The notes below the pieces were generated by a model. The model was not told where the DNA came from. It was given only the letters and a program-made list of their open reading frames with translations, and did no database searches. From contig JAHDDZ010000007.1 of the NCBI GenBank assembly GCA_020629095.1, positions 7,094 to 19,471 on the forward strand: 12,378 nucleotides of DNA, given 5' to 3'. This DNA comes from Candidatus Altimarinota bacterium. GTDB taxonomy: Bacteria > Patescibacteriota > Gracilibacteria > UBA4473. Numbering within the stretch: the stretch's first letter is position 1; every line of letters begins with the position of its first letter. Below, one piece after another: positions 5,738 to 12,378 of the stretch. The translations under genes and the position numbers were made by a program.

Positions 5738-7297
5738 ATGAAACATTTGTTGATCGCTCTTGGTTTGTGTGTTGGTTTTGCCCATGCACAAGCACCAGAA
5801 ACGCCTATCGAGCCAGAAGTAGAACTGACAGAAGCACGGACAGATGGAGCCAATGAAGTCATTGAAACCGAGGTGCCAGAGCTGGTGGTGAACCCGCTGC
5901 AGCCCGACATAAATGTGCGAGGGGCAGTTCCGGTAGGCGAAACAATTACACTAGATGCGGCAGACAGCAAACTGGGCAGTCCGTCCGAGGGGCAGGCCAC
6001 CTATAGCTGGGATGCAGGCGACGGAACGCCACTGCTGTGGGGGGTTCAGGTCAAACACACATACGAGAATGTGGGGCAATATGATATCAAGCTAAACATC
6101 AAACAGGGGTCGCTCCGCGAAAGCTCAACCAAGAGTATTATTGCGTATGATCGAAGGGGAGTGCTGGTGACCGACACACCGCGGCCAGACGTGGTGGCGC
6201 AGGCAGCCGCAAGTGGCTTGTGGCTAAGCGAGATACCATATGAAACGGGTGATACACAACTGGCAACCGAAGAGGCTTTTGTGGCTGCTCTCAGCCAAAA
6301 AATACCACAGCTGCAGCAATCTGACATCATCTTATTTTGGTCGCAGTCAACCGACCCACTGCAGACCTTTGCCCAGTGGTCACGCGAGTTAACGGGCGAA
6401 AGTGCGCTGAACTTAAGCAGTACAATGGTGGCGCAAATAACGGAAGGCCCTCTGCAAAACGCAGAGCAGCAAGTGCGAACCGCAGTGCTGACCATGGGTA
6501 ACAGCGGCACGTTGTTGACCCGGCCAGAGGGCGCAACCCAGTTGTGGAGTAACACAAACGCAGCCAGTGCCGGCAGCGCGCTGTTGTCACGTGGGGTTGA
6601 GTGGAGCTTTGTAGATGAGCGAACCGGCGGCAGCGGATGGCGGCTACTCAGCCGCGCAATGAGCTATTTTGCGCAAAATGGTGTCAGCCAGAGCGTGATT
6701 TACTTACTCTTGGCCGTTCCGTTTTTGGCCTTCTTTGTGGCCTTTTTCCGGCAGTTTGTAGGCATCAAAACATATGGGGTGTATACGCCAATGATGCTCG
6801 GGCTAAGCCTTTTGGTGCTGGGGCTGCAAGTTGGGCTACTGGCATTTGTGCTGGTGTTGCTCGTCAGCACGCTCATCCGTTGGGTCTTTGCAAGGATTGA
6901 GATGCTCTATATTCCGAAAGTGGCCCTCACGCTCAGTGTTCTGGCGCTCAGTTTCTTTGTGGTTTTGTGGGCTGGGGTCGAGCTAAATATAGATATAAAC
7001 TGGGGTCTGGCGGTTTTTCCAATGCTAGTCATTGTGACTGTCAGCGAGAAATTCCTGAGCAACCAGTCGAGCGCAGGATTACGAAATGCCTTGATTTATA
7101 CGCTCGAAACGCTGCTAGTGGCATTTGTCGGATGGGCATTTCTGCAGTGGGATTTTATCGAGCAGCTCATCATGCGCACGCCTGAAGTCGTCTTCATTCC
7201 CCTGCTCGGGTCCTACTGGCTCGGCAAATTCTCGGGGTTGCGCCTTAGCGAATATTTCAAGTTCCGTGCGTTCTTTCAAGAATCTTCTGAGGAATGA
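5738..7297 (+). CDS. Secreted PKD-domain protein with C-terminal 7TM_transglut-type membrane domain
   Basis: This 519-residue protein starts with a signal peptide (about 1-18, cleavage likely after AHA). An acidic, Pro-rich spacer follows. A PKD-type beta-sandwich spans about 58-125 (YSWDAGDGT at 89-97, VKHTYENVGQYDIKL at 105-119). An unassigned, presumably periplasmic region covers about 135-300. Seven hydrophobic helices lie between about 317 and 497. The helical part matches the 7TM domain usually fused to an inactive transglutaminase, with the FRQFVGIKTYGVYTPMML signature (337-354), the FPML segment near 427-430 and a terminal GLRLSEYFKFR (500-510). The protein is best seen as an envelope anchor or sensor for the coupled ligase. 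The ATG at 5738 is preferred to a GTG at 5720, which lies upstream of the -10. Its TGA overlaps the next ATG (ATGA). Here the transglutaminase-like part is replaced by PKD. Confidence 0.85.
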   Translation: MKHLLIALGLCVGFAHAQAPETPIEPEVELTEARTDGANEVIETEVPELVVNPLQPDINVRGAVPVGETITLDAADSKLGSPSEGQATYSWDAGDGTPLLWGVQVKHTYENVGQYDIKLNIKQGSLRESSTKSIIAYDRRGVLVTDTPRPDVVAQAAASGLWLSEIPYETGDTQLATEEAFVAALSQKIPQLQQSDIILFWSQSTDPLQTFAQWSRELTGESALNLSSTMVAQITEGPLQNAEQQVRTAVLTMGNSGTLLTRPEGATQLWSNTNAASAGSALLSRGVEWSFVDERTGGSGWRLLSRAMSYFAQNGVSQSVIYLLLAVPFLAFFVAFFRQFVGIKTYGVYTPMMLGLSLLVLGLQVGLLAFVLVLLVSTLIRWVFARIEMLYIPKVALTLSVLALSFFVVLWAGVELNIDINWGLAVFPMLVIVTVSEKFLSNQSSAGLRNALIYTLETLLVAFVGWAFLQWDFIEQLIMRTPEVVFIPLLGSYWLGKFSGLRLSEYFKFRAFFQESSEE

Positions 7298-9603
7298 GTA
7301 TTTTTAAAGCAACCAAATCTGTGTTGGGCATGAATGCCCGAAATTTGCACTATGTCAGTAAGTTCAACAGTGCGGCCGACAAGCGTTTTGCCGACAATAA
7401 ACTGTTTACCAAACAATATCTGGGCAGCCGCGACATCGGTGTAGCAAAACTCTATCACACCATAAAAAGCTATTCGCAGCTGACCGACAGCTTCTTTGAC
7501 AGTCTGCCAAAAGAATTCGTACTGAAGCCCAATAAAGGCTTTGCCGGAGCGGGTATTGCGGTCATCAGCGGGCGCGACAAGTTGGGTAATTTTGTGACAA
7601 TAAGCGGTAAAAAGTTCAGCCGCGAGCATATGTATAACTTGTGTATTGAGATTATTGATGGGAAATATAGTATCAGCGGCGTGGGCGATTCTGCACTGTT
7701 TGAGGAGCTGCTGCGCCCCCACGAGGCATTTCGGCAACTGACACAAGTCGGCCTACCCGATGTGCGGGTCATTGTTTTTAACGGCGTTCCAGTTCTGGCA
7801 ATGCTGCGGGTGCCGACGTATGAATCTGACGGAAAAGCCAACATGGAGCTGGGGGCGATTGCACTGGGCATAGACATGGGAAATGGCAGCACGACTGGCG
7901 GTGCGTACTATAGTCAGTACATTACCAAGATGCCAAATGGCGTCAGTGCGCGCGGGTTTCAGGTTCCATTTTGGGATAAGATTTTGCACACCTGCAGCAA
8001 GATTCAACTGGTCACAGGCATAGGTTTTTTGGGGGTTGATATTGTAATTACCCCCGACGGCGTGCGTGTGCTGGAGCTGAATGCGCGCTCTGGTCTCAAG
8101 ATTCAAATTGCCAACAAAGCGGGGCTGCGCGGGCGGCTGAATAAGATTGGTGACCTGACGGTTCGCACCCCAGAAGAGGGTGTGAATATATCAAAAACGC
8201 TCTTTGGAATAAAACAACAAAAAGAAGAGTTAAAGCTCGACAGACCAGTTGTAGGGCTGCTTGAGGCTGCTGTGTTAAACGGCACGCCCCCTCGAAATGT
8301 GAAAGTAAAACTGAGCATGGAGAGCGACACAAGTGTGATGGGAATCAAAGGATTTGAGGGCAATATTGCCGATTTAACCCTCGCCGGAAAGCGAATAAAA
8401 TTGCCAGTTGAAACAGGTGAAGTAGTTGGTGCGGACATATGCCTGAGTGCTAAACAACTGGGACAGTTTTATATTGACCCGACCAAAAAATATGCCCCAC
8501 CTGTGGCGCACGCGGTGACTGCAACTAGCACTGATCAGCTCAAAAAATGGGACGATAAACTAGCGCAAGTGGCCGAGCAACTGAAGCTTCTGAGTGCTAT
8601 AAATCCGACAAATATATCAGAGCAAAAAGAACTTTTCTTGAGTCACCCAGAGTTCGAGCCGCGGTTTACATATCGGCCACATACTGCAGACACACGCGGC
8701 CTGCTGCGCGACCTCAGTAAACTACCAGTAGTTGATCACCCACTCTATTCCATTTTTGACGCCCGCCGAAAAGAGCTTACTGCTCAGCTGGAACTAGTGA
8801 ACGCCGTCAACACAAATGCCTATGCCGGAGCAGCTGTTGAGGCCTTTGGAGGTATTTCTGCAAAAATAGAAAAAGCGGCTTGGAAAGCAGCTCGAGAGGG
8901 ATTACAAAGCCCCCCAGATGAGTCCCCTACCTTAAACCTAAAACAAGCAGAGGAACGGATTATGGCCTATCTAAAGTCACACAAGCTGGGGCACTGGCAA
9001 ATGAAGCGAAAAGCCGACAGCGCGGTTGACATGCAGGTGACCAAACAAAATGTGCTGCTGATGCGAGAAGGTGCGACATTTCAAGAAAATCGCCTAGAGG
9101 CACTGTTGGTACATGAAATTGGCACGCACGTGTTTCGACTTGAAAATGGCCGAAAGCAGCCATGGCGGATATTTGAGCGAGGTACGGCGAACTACTTGCG
9201 AACCGAGGAAGGGCTTGCCATTTGGAACCAAAATCGTATTGGTTTGCCTCTTGGTGCTGAAAAAACTGCTAGTCCAGCGCTCCATGTTTTGACCATAAAA
9301 AAGGCGATGGAATGTGGATTTTTAGAGTGCTGGAAATGGCTTACAGATGAAATGAAACTGAGCCCGAATCGCGCGTGGCACCACTGCCTGAAAGCTAAAA
9401 GAGGCATGGAAGATACAGGGCAACCAGGTGCCCTGACAAAAGATGCTGTGTACTTTATTGGGCTACAAGAAGTCGAGCAGTACCTACAAAAAGGAGGTGA
9501 TATTCAGTCGCTTTATGGCGGAAAAATCACCACAGATATTGTGCCCATTTTGACCCAAATGGATGGATATGTACCAGCCAAATGGATTCCGTTGGCACAA
9601 TAA
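7294..9603 (+). CDS. Fusion: ATP-grasp ligase + inactive RimB-like domain + MATCAP/DUF1704-type metallopeptidase
   Basis: 769 residues, no signal peptide or membrane helix, so probably cytoplasmic. (1) Residues 1-300 form a RimK-type ATP-grasp of the alpha-L-glutamate-ligase-related family: GMNARNLHY at 12-20, FVLKPNKG at 75-82, DVRVIVFNGVPVLAMLR at 156-172, SDGKAN at 178-183, GVDIV at 247-251 and ELNARSGL at 261-268. Such enzymes join an amino acid or peptide to a carboxylate using ATP. (2) Residues 319-398 align without gaps to the start of RimB-type retropepsin-like proteases, but the catalytic DTGA is replaced by SMES at 341-344, so this part is probably inactive. (3) About 400-769 is a DUF1704/MATCAP-like peptidase with HEIGTH at 607-612 (Zn ligands H607 and H612, general base E608), EEGLA at 638-642 (the family's QEGLA) and TKDAVYFIG near the C-terminus. 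The family includes the metazoan tubulin tyrosine carboxypeptidase. Ligase plus peptidase suggests addition and removal of a C-terminal residue or tag; the substrate is unknown. Coupled by ATGA to the 7TM gene. Confidence 0.85.
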   Translation: MSIFKATKSVLGMNARNLHYVSKFNSAADKRFADNKLFTKQYLGSRDIGVAKLYHTIKSYSQLTDSFFDSLPKEFVLKPNKGFAGAGIAVISGRDKLGNFVTISGKKFSREHMYNLCIEIIDGKYSISGVGDSALFEELLRPHEAFRQLTQVGLPDVRVIVFNGVPVLAMLRVPTYESDGKANMELGAIALGIDMGNGSTTGGAYYSQYITKMPNGVSARGFQVPFWDKILHTCSKIQLVTGIGFLGVDIVITPDGVRVLELNARSGLKIQIANKAGLRGRLNKIGDLTVRTPEEGVNISKTLFGIKQQKEELKLDRPVVGLLEAAVLNGTPPRNVKVKLSMESDTSVMGIKGFEGNIADLTLAGKRIKLPVETGEVVGADICLSAKQLGQFYIDPTKKYAPPVAHAVTATSTDQLKKWDDKLAQVAEQLKLLSAINPTNISEQKELFLSHPEFEPRFTYRPHTADTRGLLRDLSKLPVVDHPLYSIFDARRKELTAQLELVNAVNTNAYAGAAVEAFGGISAKIEKAAWKAAREGLQSPPDESPTLNLKQAEERIMAYLKSHKLGHWQMKRKADSAVDMQVTKQNVLLMREGATFQENRLEALLVHEIGTHVFRLENGRKQPWRIFERGTANYLRTEEGLAIWNQNRIGLPLGAEKTASPALHVLTIKKAMECGFLECWKWLTDEMKLSPNRAWHHCLKAKRGMEDTGQPGALTKDAVYFIGLQEVEQYLQKGGDIQSLYGGKITTDIVPILTQMDGYVPAKWIPLAQ

Positions 9604-9628
9604 AAAACTCTCATTATTGGGAGTTTTT
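9603..9628. terminator. Bidirectional intrinsic terminator
   Basis: AAAAACTCTC (9603-9612) pairs with GGGAGTTTTT (9619-9628) around a 6-nt loop, with one G-U pair. The A and T flanks make it work in both directions. It starts at the last base of the ligase-peptidase stop codon and lies 23 bp beyond the end of tsf, so it can end both convergent operons. Confidence 0.75.
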
Positions 9629-9651
9629 ATAAGTGCTTAAAGTGATTTTAA

Positions 9652-10407
9652 CTAGATGCTAAAACGCACAAACGAAGTTACTTTTGCATCTCCCAGAAAG
9701 CCTTGCACCGTCGTGCTTGGGTCTTTCACAAATGTTTGGCTTGTCAGCGCGCGCTCGGCACAAAATTTGTTTACCTTCCCCGCAATAATTTTATCAATAA
9801 TATCCGCTGGTTTACCTTCATTTTGCATTTGCTCACGATAGATTTCTTTCTCCGCCTCGATCACATCCGATGGTACATCTTCTGGGTTTGCAACAAGTGG
9901 ATCCATGGCAGCAGCGTGCATAGCCACATCTCGAGCTTGGTCAGTTGTGCCGCCAGAAAGCGCTACTAGTACACCAATTTTTCCATTGTTGTGGACATAG
10001 CCAGAAACCGTTTCACCATCCAAAACAGTCACATCCGCTAGCTGTAGATTCTCTCCCATCTCTTGCATAAAGTCCGTTTGAACTGACTCCCAGTGCGCCT
10101 TCGCAGCCTCTTGGCCACCGGCTGCTGCTTTTTCTGCTAACTCTTTCACGAGCGCAATATACTTCTCATTTCGCGCCACAAAATCAGTCTCACACAGCAA
10201 TTTTACCATTGCACCGCCGCTCAGACCAATCGCCCCCTCCCCTGTTTCTCGGTCGGCTTTCTTGCCTGCCTTTGCCTGACCGCGCTCTCGCAGCAGCTGA
10301 ATAGCCGCCTCAAGGTCGCCATTTGCCTCTGCTAGCGCATTTTTACACGCCAACATCCCCACGCCTGTTCGCTGCCGAAGTTCCTTTACCTGTTGTGCTG
10401 TTATCAT
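9652..10407 (-). CDS. tsf: Translation elongation factor Ts
   Basis: EF-Ts is the nucleotide exchange factor that regenerates EF-Tu-GTP. It is recognised by the N-terminal UBA-like module (about 1-45) with TGVGMLACKNAL, the family's TGxGMxxCKxAL, and by LCETDFVARNEKY, the conserved TDFV(A)RN contact with EF-Tu, near residue 75. At 251 residues it is somewhat shorter than the roughly 280-300 of many bacteria. The start at 10407 is chosen because all EF-Ts proteins begin near M-I/A-x-A-x-x-V-K-E-L-R. The frame is open 43 codons further upstream, but that extension would run into the preceding gene and is not EF-Ts-like. No Shine-Dalgarno sequence is present. It is the last gene of the rpsB cluster, 37 bp after the membrane-protein gene. 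Confidence 0.96.
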   Translation of the reverse strand: MITAQQVKELRQRTGVGMLACKNALAEANGDLEAAIQLLRERGQAKAGKKADRETGEGAIGLSGGAMVKLLCETDFVARNEKYIALVKELAEKAAAGGQEAAKAHWESVQTDFMQEMGENLQLADVTVLDGETVSGYVHNNGKIGVLVALSGGTTDQARDVAMHAAAMDPLVANPEDVPSDVIEAEKEIYREQMQNEGKPADIIDKIIAGKVNKFCAERALTSQTFVKDPSTTVQGFLGDAKVTSFVRFSI

Positions 10408-10444
10408 TTGAATATGTAAATTAGTAAATTTCGCCCCAAATCCC

Positions 10445-10771
10445 CTACTGTTTGCCCTCAAAATCAAGCTTGTCTGCCATGTCTCCGACAAAAGGAAAAC
10501 GTAGTGTCTTACCTTGTGCCGCGTGCACAATGCCAATGATTGCTATTACAAAATAGAGAAAACCAACGACTTTTCCGAGGTTGTAACTAATGAAAGTCGC
10601 AGCACCACTCAGAATAAAAAACACGAGTGTAATGACAAGTCCTTGTTTTCCATGAAATTGTGTGAACTTGTTCTTGCCCAACACCAAGGTTAAAATGCAA
10701 AAGAAACTGATGTAACCAAGCACCCCAAGGAGCTTATCTGTTGTCGAAAGTGTTGCATCTGGTTTTGTCAT
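10445..10771 (-). CDS. Small three-helix membrane protein, DUF4870/Tic20-like
   Basis: 108 residues with three hydrophobic helices (about 13-32, 43-66 and 68-87). Between helices 1 and 2 is KFTQFHGKQGLV, the 'HxxQGL' pattern typical of small DUF4870-type membrane proteins, whose function is unknown. A charged tail of about 20 residues follows the last helix. It starts 6 nt after the rpsB stop with no Shine-Dalgarno sequence and ends 37 nt before tsf. It is therefore embedded in an operon that in most bacteria is simply rpsB-tsf. Co-transcription with translation genes is likely; a functional link is not shown. Confidence 0.78.
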   Translation of the reverse strand: MTKPDATLSTTDKLLGVLGYISFFCILTLVLGKNKFTQFHGKQGLVITLVFFILSGAATFISYNLGKVVGFLYFVIAIIGIVHAAQGKTLRFPFVGDMADKLDFEGKQ

Positions 10772-10777
10772 AATGTG

Positions 10778-11440
10778 TTAGCTAAGGGCTGAAACAAGCG
10801 ACTGAAGCACAAATCGAATTGACGCAATGCTATCATCATTTGCCGGAATCACCACATCGATATTTTCCGGGTTTCCGTCTGTGTCACACAGCGCAATTAC
10901 TGGTATCTTTGCAATGATAGCTTCTTTCATGGCTAGCTCATTACCAACCGAATCAAGCACAATCAATGCATCTGGCTTGCCTCGCATGTCCCCCACTCCA
11001 TGATATGTTGCGTGCAATTTATCCAAATCTTTTTTAAATTTTGCTTGCTCTTTTTTTGTATACTTTTTAATTTCACCAGTTTCAAACTGACTTTTCAGCG
11101 AACGATAATACTCAATTCGTTCACGGATGACTGGGAAATTTGTCAAAAGCCCTGGGCTCCATTTTTCGTCTACGTAAAATAATTTACTGTCTGTCAGCTC
11201 TGATTTAATGACGAAGCTCGTTTGTGGTTTTGTTCCCACAATCAGCACTTTCCCGTTCGTTGTTTTCAGCTTTTTAAGGATATCTTGGGCCCGTCCAAGC
11301 TCGTGAAGCGTTGCATCTAGGTTCAGAATATCAACACCTTTTTCTGTTCCTGCGATATATTGTTTCATCCGAGGATTCCACTTTTCTCGCTTGTGGCCGA
11401 TGTGTACGTTGTTTTCGTACAATTGTTCTATGGTTGTCAT
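10778..11440 (-). CDS. rpsB: 30S ribosomal protein S2
   Basis: S2 is a late-assembling protein of the small subunit, needed for S1 binding in bacteria that have S1. This 220-residue version has the diagnostic N-terminus NNVHIGHKREKWNPRMKQYI (compare GxHxGHxxxxWNPKMxxYI), GVDILNLD, VLIVGTKPQ, and the C-terminal segment PDALIVLDSVGNELAMKEA...IPVIALCDTDGNPENIDVVIPANDD. It is about 20 residues shorter than the E. coli protein, mainly at the ends. The ATG at 11440 is preceded by a leader of about 70 nt with no Shine-Dalgarno sequence. It heads the rpsB-membrane protein-tsf cluster and is divergent from murB. Confidence 0.97.
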   Translation of the reverse strand: MTTIEQLYENNVHIGHKREKWNPRMKQYIAGTEKGVDILNLDATLHELGRAQDILKKLKTTNGKVLIVGTKPQTSFVIKSELTDSKLFYVDEKWSPGLLTNFPVIRERIEYYRSLKSQFETGEIKKYTKKEQAKFKKDLDKLHATYHGVGDMRGKPDALIVLDSVGNELAMKEAIIAKIPVIALCDTDGNPENIDVVIPANDDSIASIRFVLQSLVSALS

Positions 11441-11494
11441 AAGAAGAATGATTAAGAGTTTTGCGGGCAGGTCAGCGGCTTCTTATTTGTTCCG

Positions 11495-11523
11495 TTGACG
11501 TGGCACCGTCACGCGTATAGTAT
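11495..11523 (+). promoter_or_regulatory. Probable murB promoter
   Basis: TTGACG (11495-11500) with TAGTAT (11518-11523) at a 17-bp spacing, or TATAGT (11516-11521) at 15 bp. A leader of about 20 nt without a Shine-Dalgarno sequence would precede murB. A later -10-like AATAAT (11536-11541) would give a leader of only about 4 nt. A small inverted repeat, TGACG/CGTCA (11496-11511), overlaps the -35. Confidence 0.5.
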
Positions 11524-11544
11524 GCAACCAGCAGAATAATGCAA
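11517..11544 (-). promoter_or_regulatory. Probable rpsB operon promoter
   Basis: Minus strand: TTGCAT (11539-11544), a 16-bp spacer and TACTAT (11517-11522). It predicts an rpsB leader of about 70 nt that contains a small TGACG/CGTCA hairpin. The -10 occupies the same bases as the murB -10 on the other strand. Confidence 0.45.
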
Positions 11545-11551
11545 GTCAAAA

Positions 11552-12378
11552 ATGATTGAAATACGAAAGAACGAAGTGCTTCAAAAGCGGACATTTTGGG
11601 GTATTGGGGGTGCCGCTGACGAGCTGGTAGTGATTGATACTGTAGCTGATTTGCCCGAAATATGGGCAGAAACCATGTCCAGTCAAATGCATTTTTTCAT
11701 CTTAGGAAAGGGATCAAACACCTGCCTGAGTGACGCTGGAGTGCGAGGGCGAGTTTTCACGTTTGACGACCAAACAACCACATGGGGTGAAAACGGGTTT
11801 GTGACAGTCGCAGCTGGTGCCCAAATGCAAAAGGTGATAGAAGAAAGCAACCGGCGCGGCTTCGCAGACTGGTGCGACTTAAGCGGCATTCCGGGGGTGC
11901 TGGGCGGCTGGGTACGAGGCAATGCAGGAGCATTTGGCGCAGAGACCCAAGACGCACTAGTGGCGGTTGAATATTGTAACGCAGGCGGTCAGGTGCATAC
12001 ACTCCGAAAGGCAGACTGTGACTTTGCCTATCGGCATAGTATTTTTAAGGACAGGCCCGACTGGTGCGTGCTGCGTGCGACCTTTCAGTTGATAAAAAAA
12101 GAAAACCCAAAGGTTGCTCTTGGGAAGACCAAAGAACTACACAAAAAGCGCTGGGCGAAATACCCAAAGGGGCGCAGTGGCGGTAGCTTTTTTAAGAACC
12201 CAGCGGGTGATTTTGCAGGTCGGCTGATGGAAGAATGCGGCGCAAGAGGGTCTCGTCTGGGCGATATCCAGATCAGCGACGAGCACGCAAACTTTGTCAT
12301 GAACCGCGGAAACGGCACCCAAGCTGACCTGTTGCAGCTGATGCGAAAGTGGCGTGACACCGTTGCAGAAAAAACAGG
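11552..12378 (+). CDS. murB: UDP-N-acetylenolpyruvoylglucosamine reductase MurB (C-terminus cut by window)
   Basis: MurB is the FAD- and NADPH-dependent enzyme that reduces the enolpyruvyl group to make UDP-N-acetylmuramate, the second committed step of peptidoglycan synthesis in the cytoplasm. 275 residues are visible and no stop is reached. FAD-domain motifs seen are TFWGIGGAAD (14-23), ILGKGSN (50-56) and SGIPGVLGGWVRGNAGAFG (111-129). Substrate-domain motifs are YRHSIFK (160-166) and SGGSFFKNP (209-217), with S212 as the proton donor, then DEHANFVMN (243-251). The short form of the C-terminal domain, with YRxSxFK but no long inserted loop, points to a type II enzyme. The catalytic Glu of the final LEPEV-type motif lies just beyond the window. 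The ATG at 11552 fits the family start and has no Shine-Dalgarno sequence. Confidence 0.95.
   Translation, partial: MIEIRKNEVLQKRTFWGIGGAADELVVIDTVADLPEIWAETMSSQMHFFILGKGSNTCLSDAGVRGRVFTFDDQTTTWGENGFVTVAAGAQMQKVIEESNRRGFADWCDLSGIPGVLGGWVRGNAGAFGAETQDALVAVEYCNAGGQVHTLRKADCDFAYRHSIFKDRPDWCVLRATFQLIKKENPKVALGKTKELHKKRWAKYPKGRSGGSFFKNPAGDFAGRLMEECGARGSRLGDIQISDEHANFVMNRGNGTQADLLQLMRKWRDTVAEKT

Noticed and set aside
5536..6000. Minus-strand frame of 154 residues opposite the candidate RNA and 7TM start
   Set aside because: It is antisense to the clear signal peptide and PKD coding region and has a Ser/Thr-rich shadow composition.
7285..7296. GAGGA just before the ATG at 7294 as a Shine-Dalgarno sequence
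   Set aside because: It touches the start codon with no spacing, so it cannot act as a normal ribosome binding site. It also encodes Glu-Glu of the upstream protein.
9652..10536. 294-residue EF-Ts starting at 10536
   Set aside because: The extra 43 residues overlap the preceding gene and are not EF-Ts-like. The conserved N-terminus begins at 10407.
1..12378. CRISPR arrays, insertion sequences, integrases or long repeats
   Set aside because: No regularly spaced repeats, transposase motifs or terminal inverted repeats were seen on either strand.

Overview
This window is compact, almost fully coding bacterial DNA with a near-even base composition. UGA is used as a normal stop (for example in two ATGA start/stop overlaps), so it does not come from a UGA-recoding lineage. 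None of the gene starts has a usable Shine-Dalgarno sequence. Several have a -10 hexamer placed so that transcription would begin at the A of the start codon. These traits, together with short ribosomal and translation proteins, tight packing and several proteins without an obvious function, suggest a small-genome bacterium, most likely of the Patescibacteria/CPR type. That placement is inference; nothing here fixes the phylum.

Layout from left to right: (1) 1-2050, minus strand: a small two-helix membrane protein translationally coupled to a large unrecognised protein that leaves the window on the left. (2) 2051-2113: a 63-bp divergent promoter region. (3) 2114-3880, plus: mutL of the endonuclease-bearing type. 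Its stop codon directly abuts the stop of (4) 3881-5416, minus: an HTTM (gamma-carboxylase-like) membrane protein. (5) 5417-5737: a gene-free stretch with back-to-back promoters, a 10-codon ORF, a candidate structured RNA with an intrinsic terminator, and the promoter of the next operon. (6) 5738-9603, plus: a two-gene operon overlapping by ATGA. The first gene encodes a secreted/periplasmic PKD protein with a C-terminal 7TM_transglut-type membrane domain. The second is a three-part fusion: an alpha-L-glutamate-ligase-related ATP-grasp, a RimB-like retropepsin fold that has lost its catalytic Asp, and a DUF1704/MATCAP-type HExxxH metallopeptidase. A bidirectional terminator follows. (7) 9652-11440, minus: rpsB, a three-helix DUF4870-like gene, then tsf. 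(8) 11552-end, plus: murB, cut by the window edge.

The genes in (7) and (8) are core translation and cell-wall functions, and mutL is DNA repair. The notable system is (6). It pairs a probable peptide/amino-acid ligase with a probable carboxypeptidase in one polypeptide, next to a membrane partner of the kind that accompanies this ligase family elsewhere. This looks like a 'writer plus eraser' of a peptide tag, with the 7TM/PKD protein as likely envelope anchor or sensor. The role and substrate are inferred, not shown.
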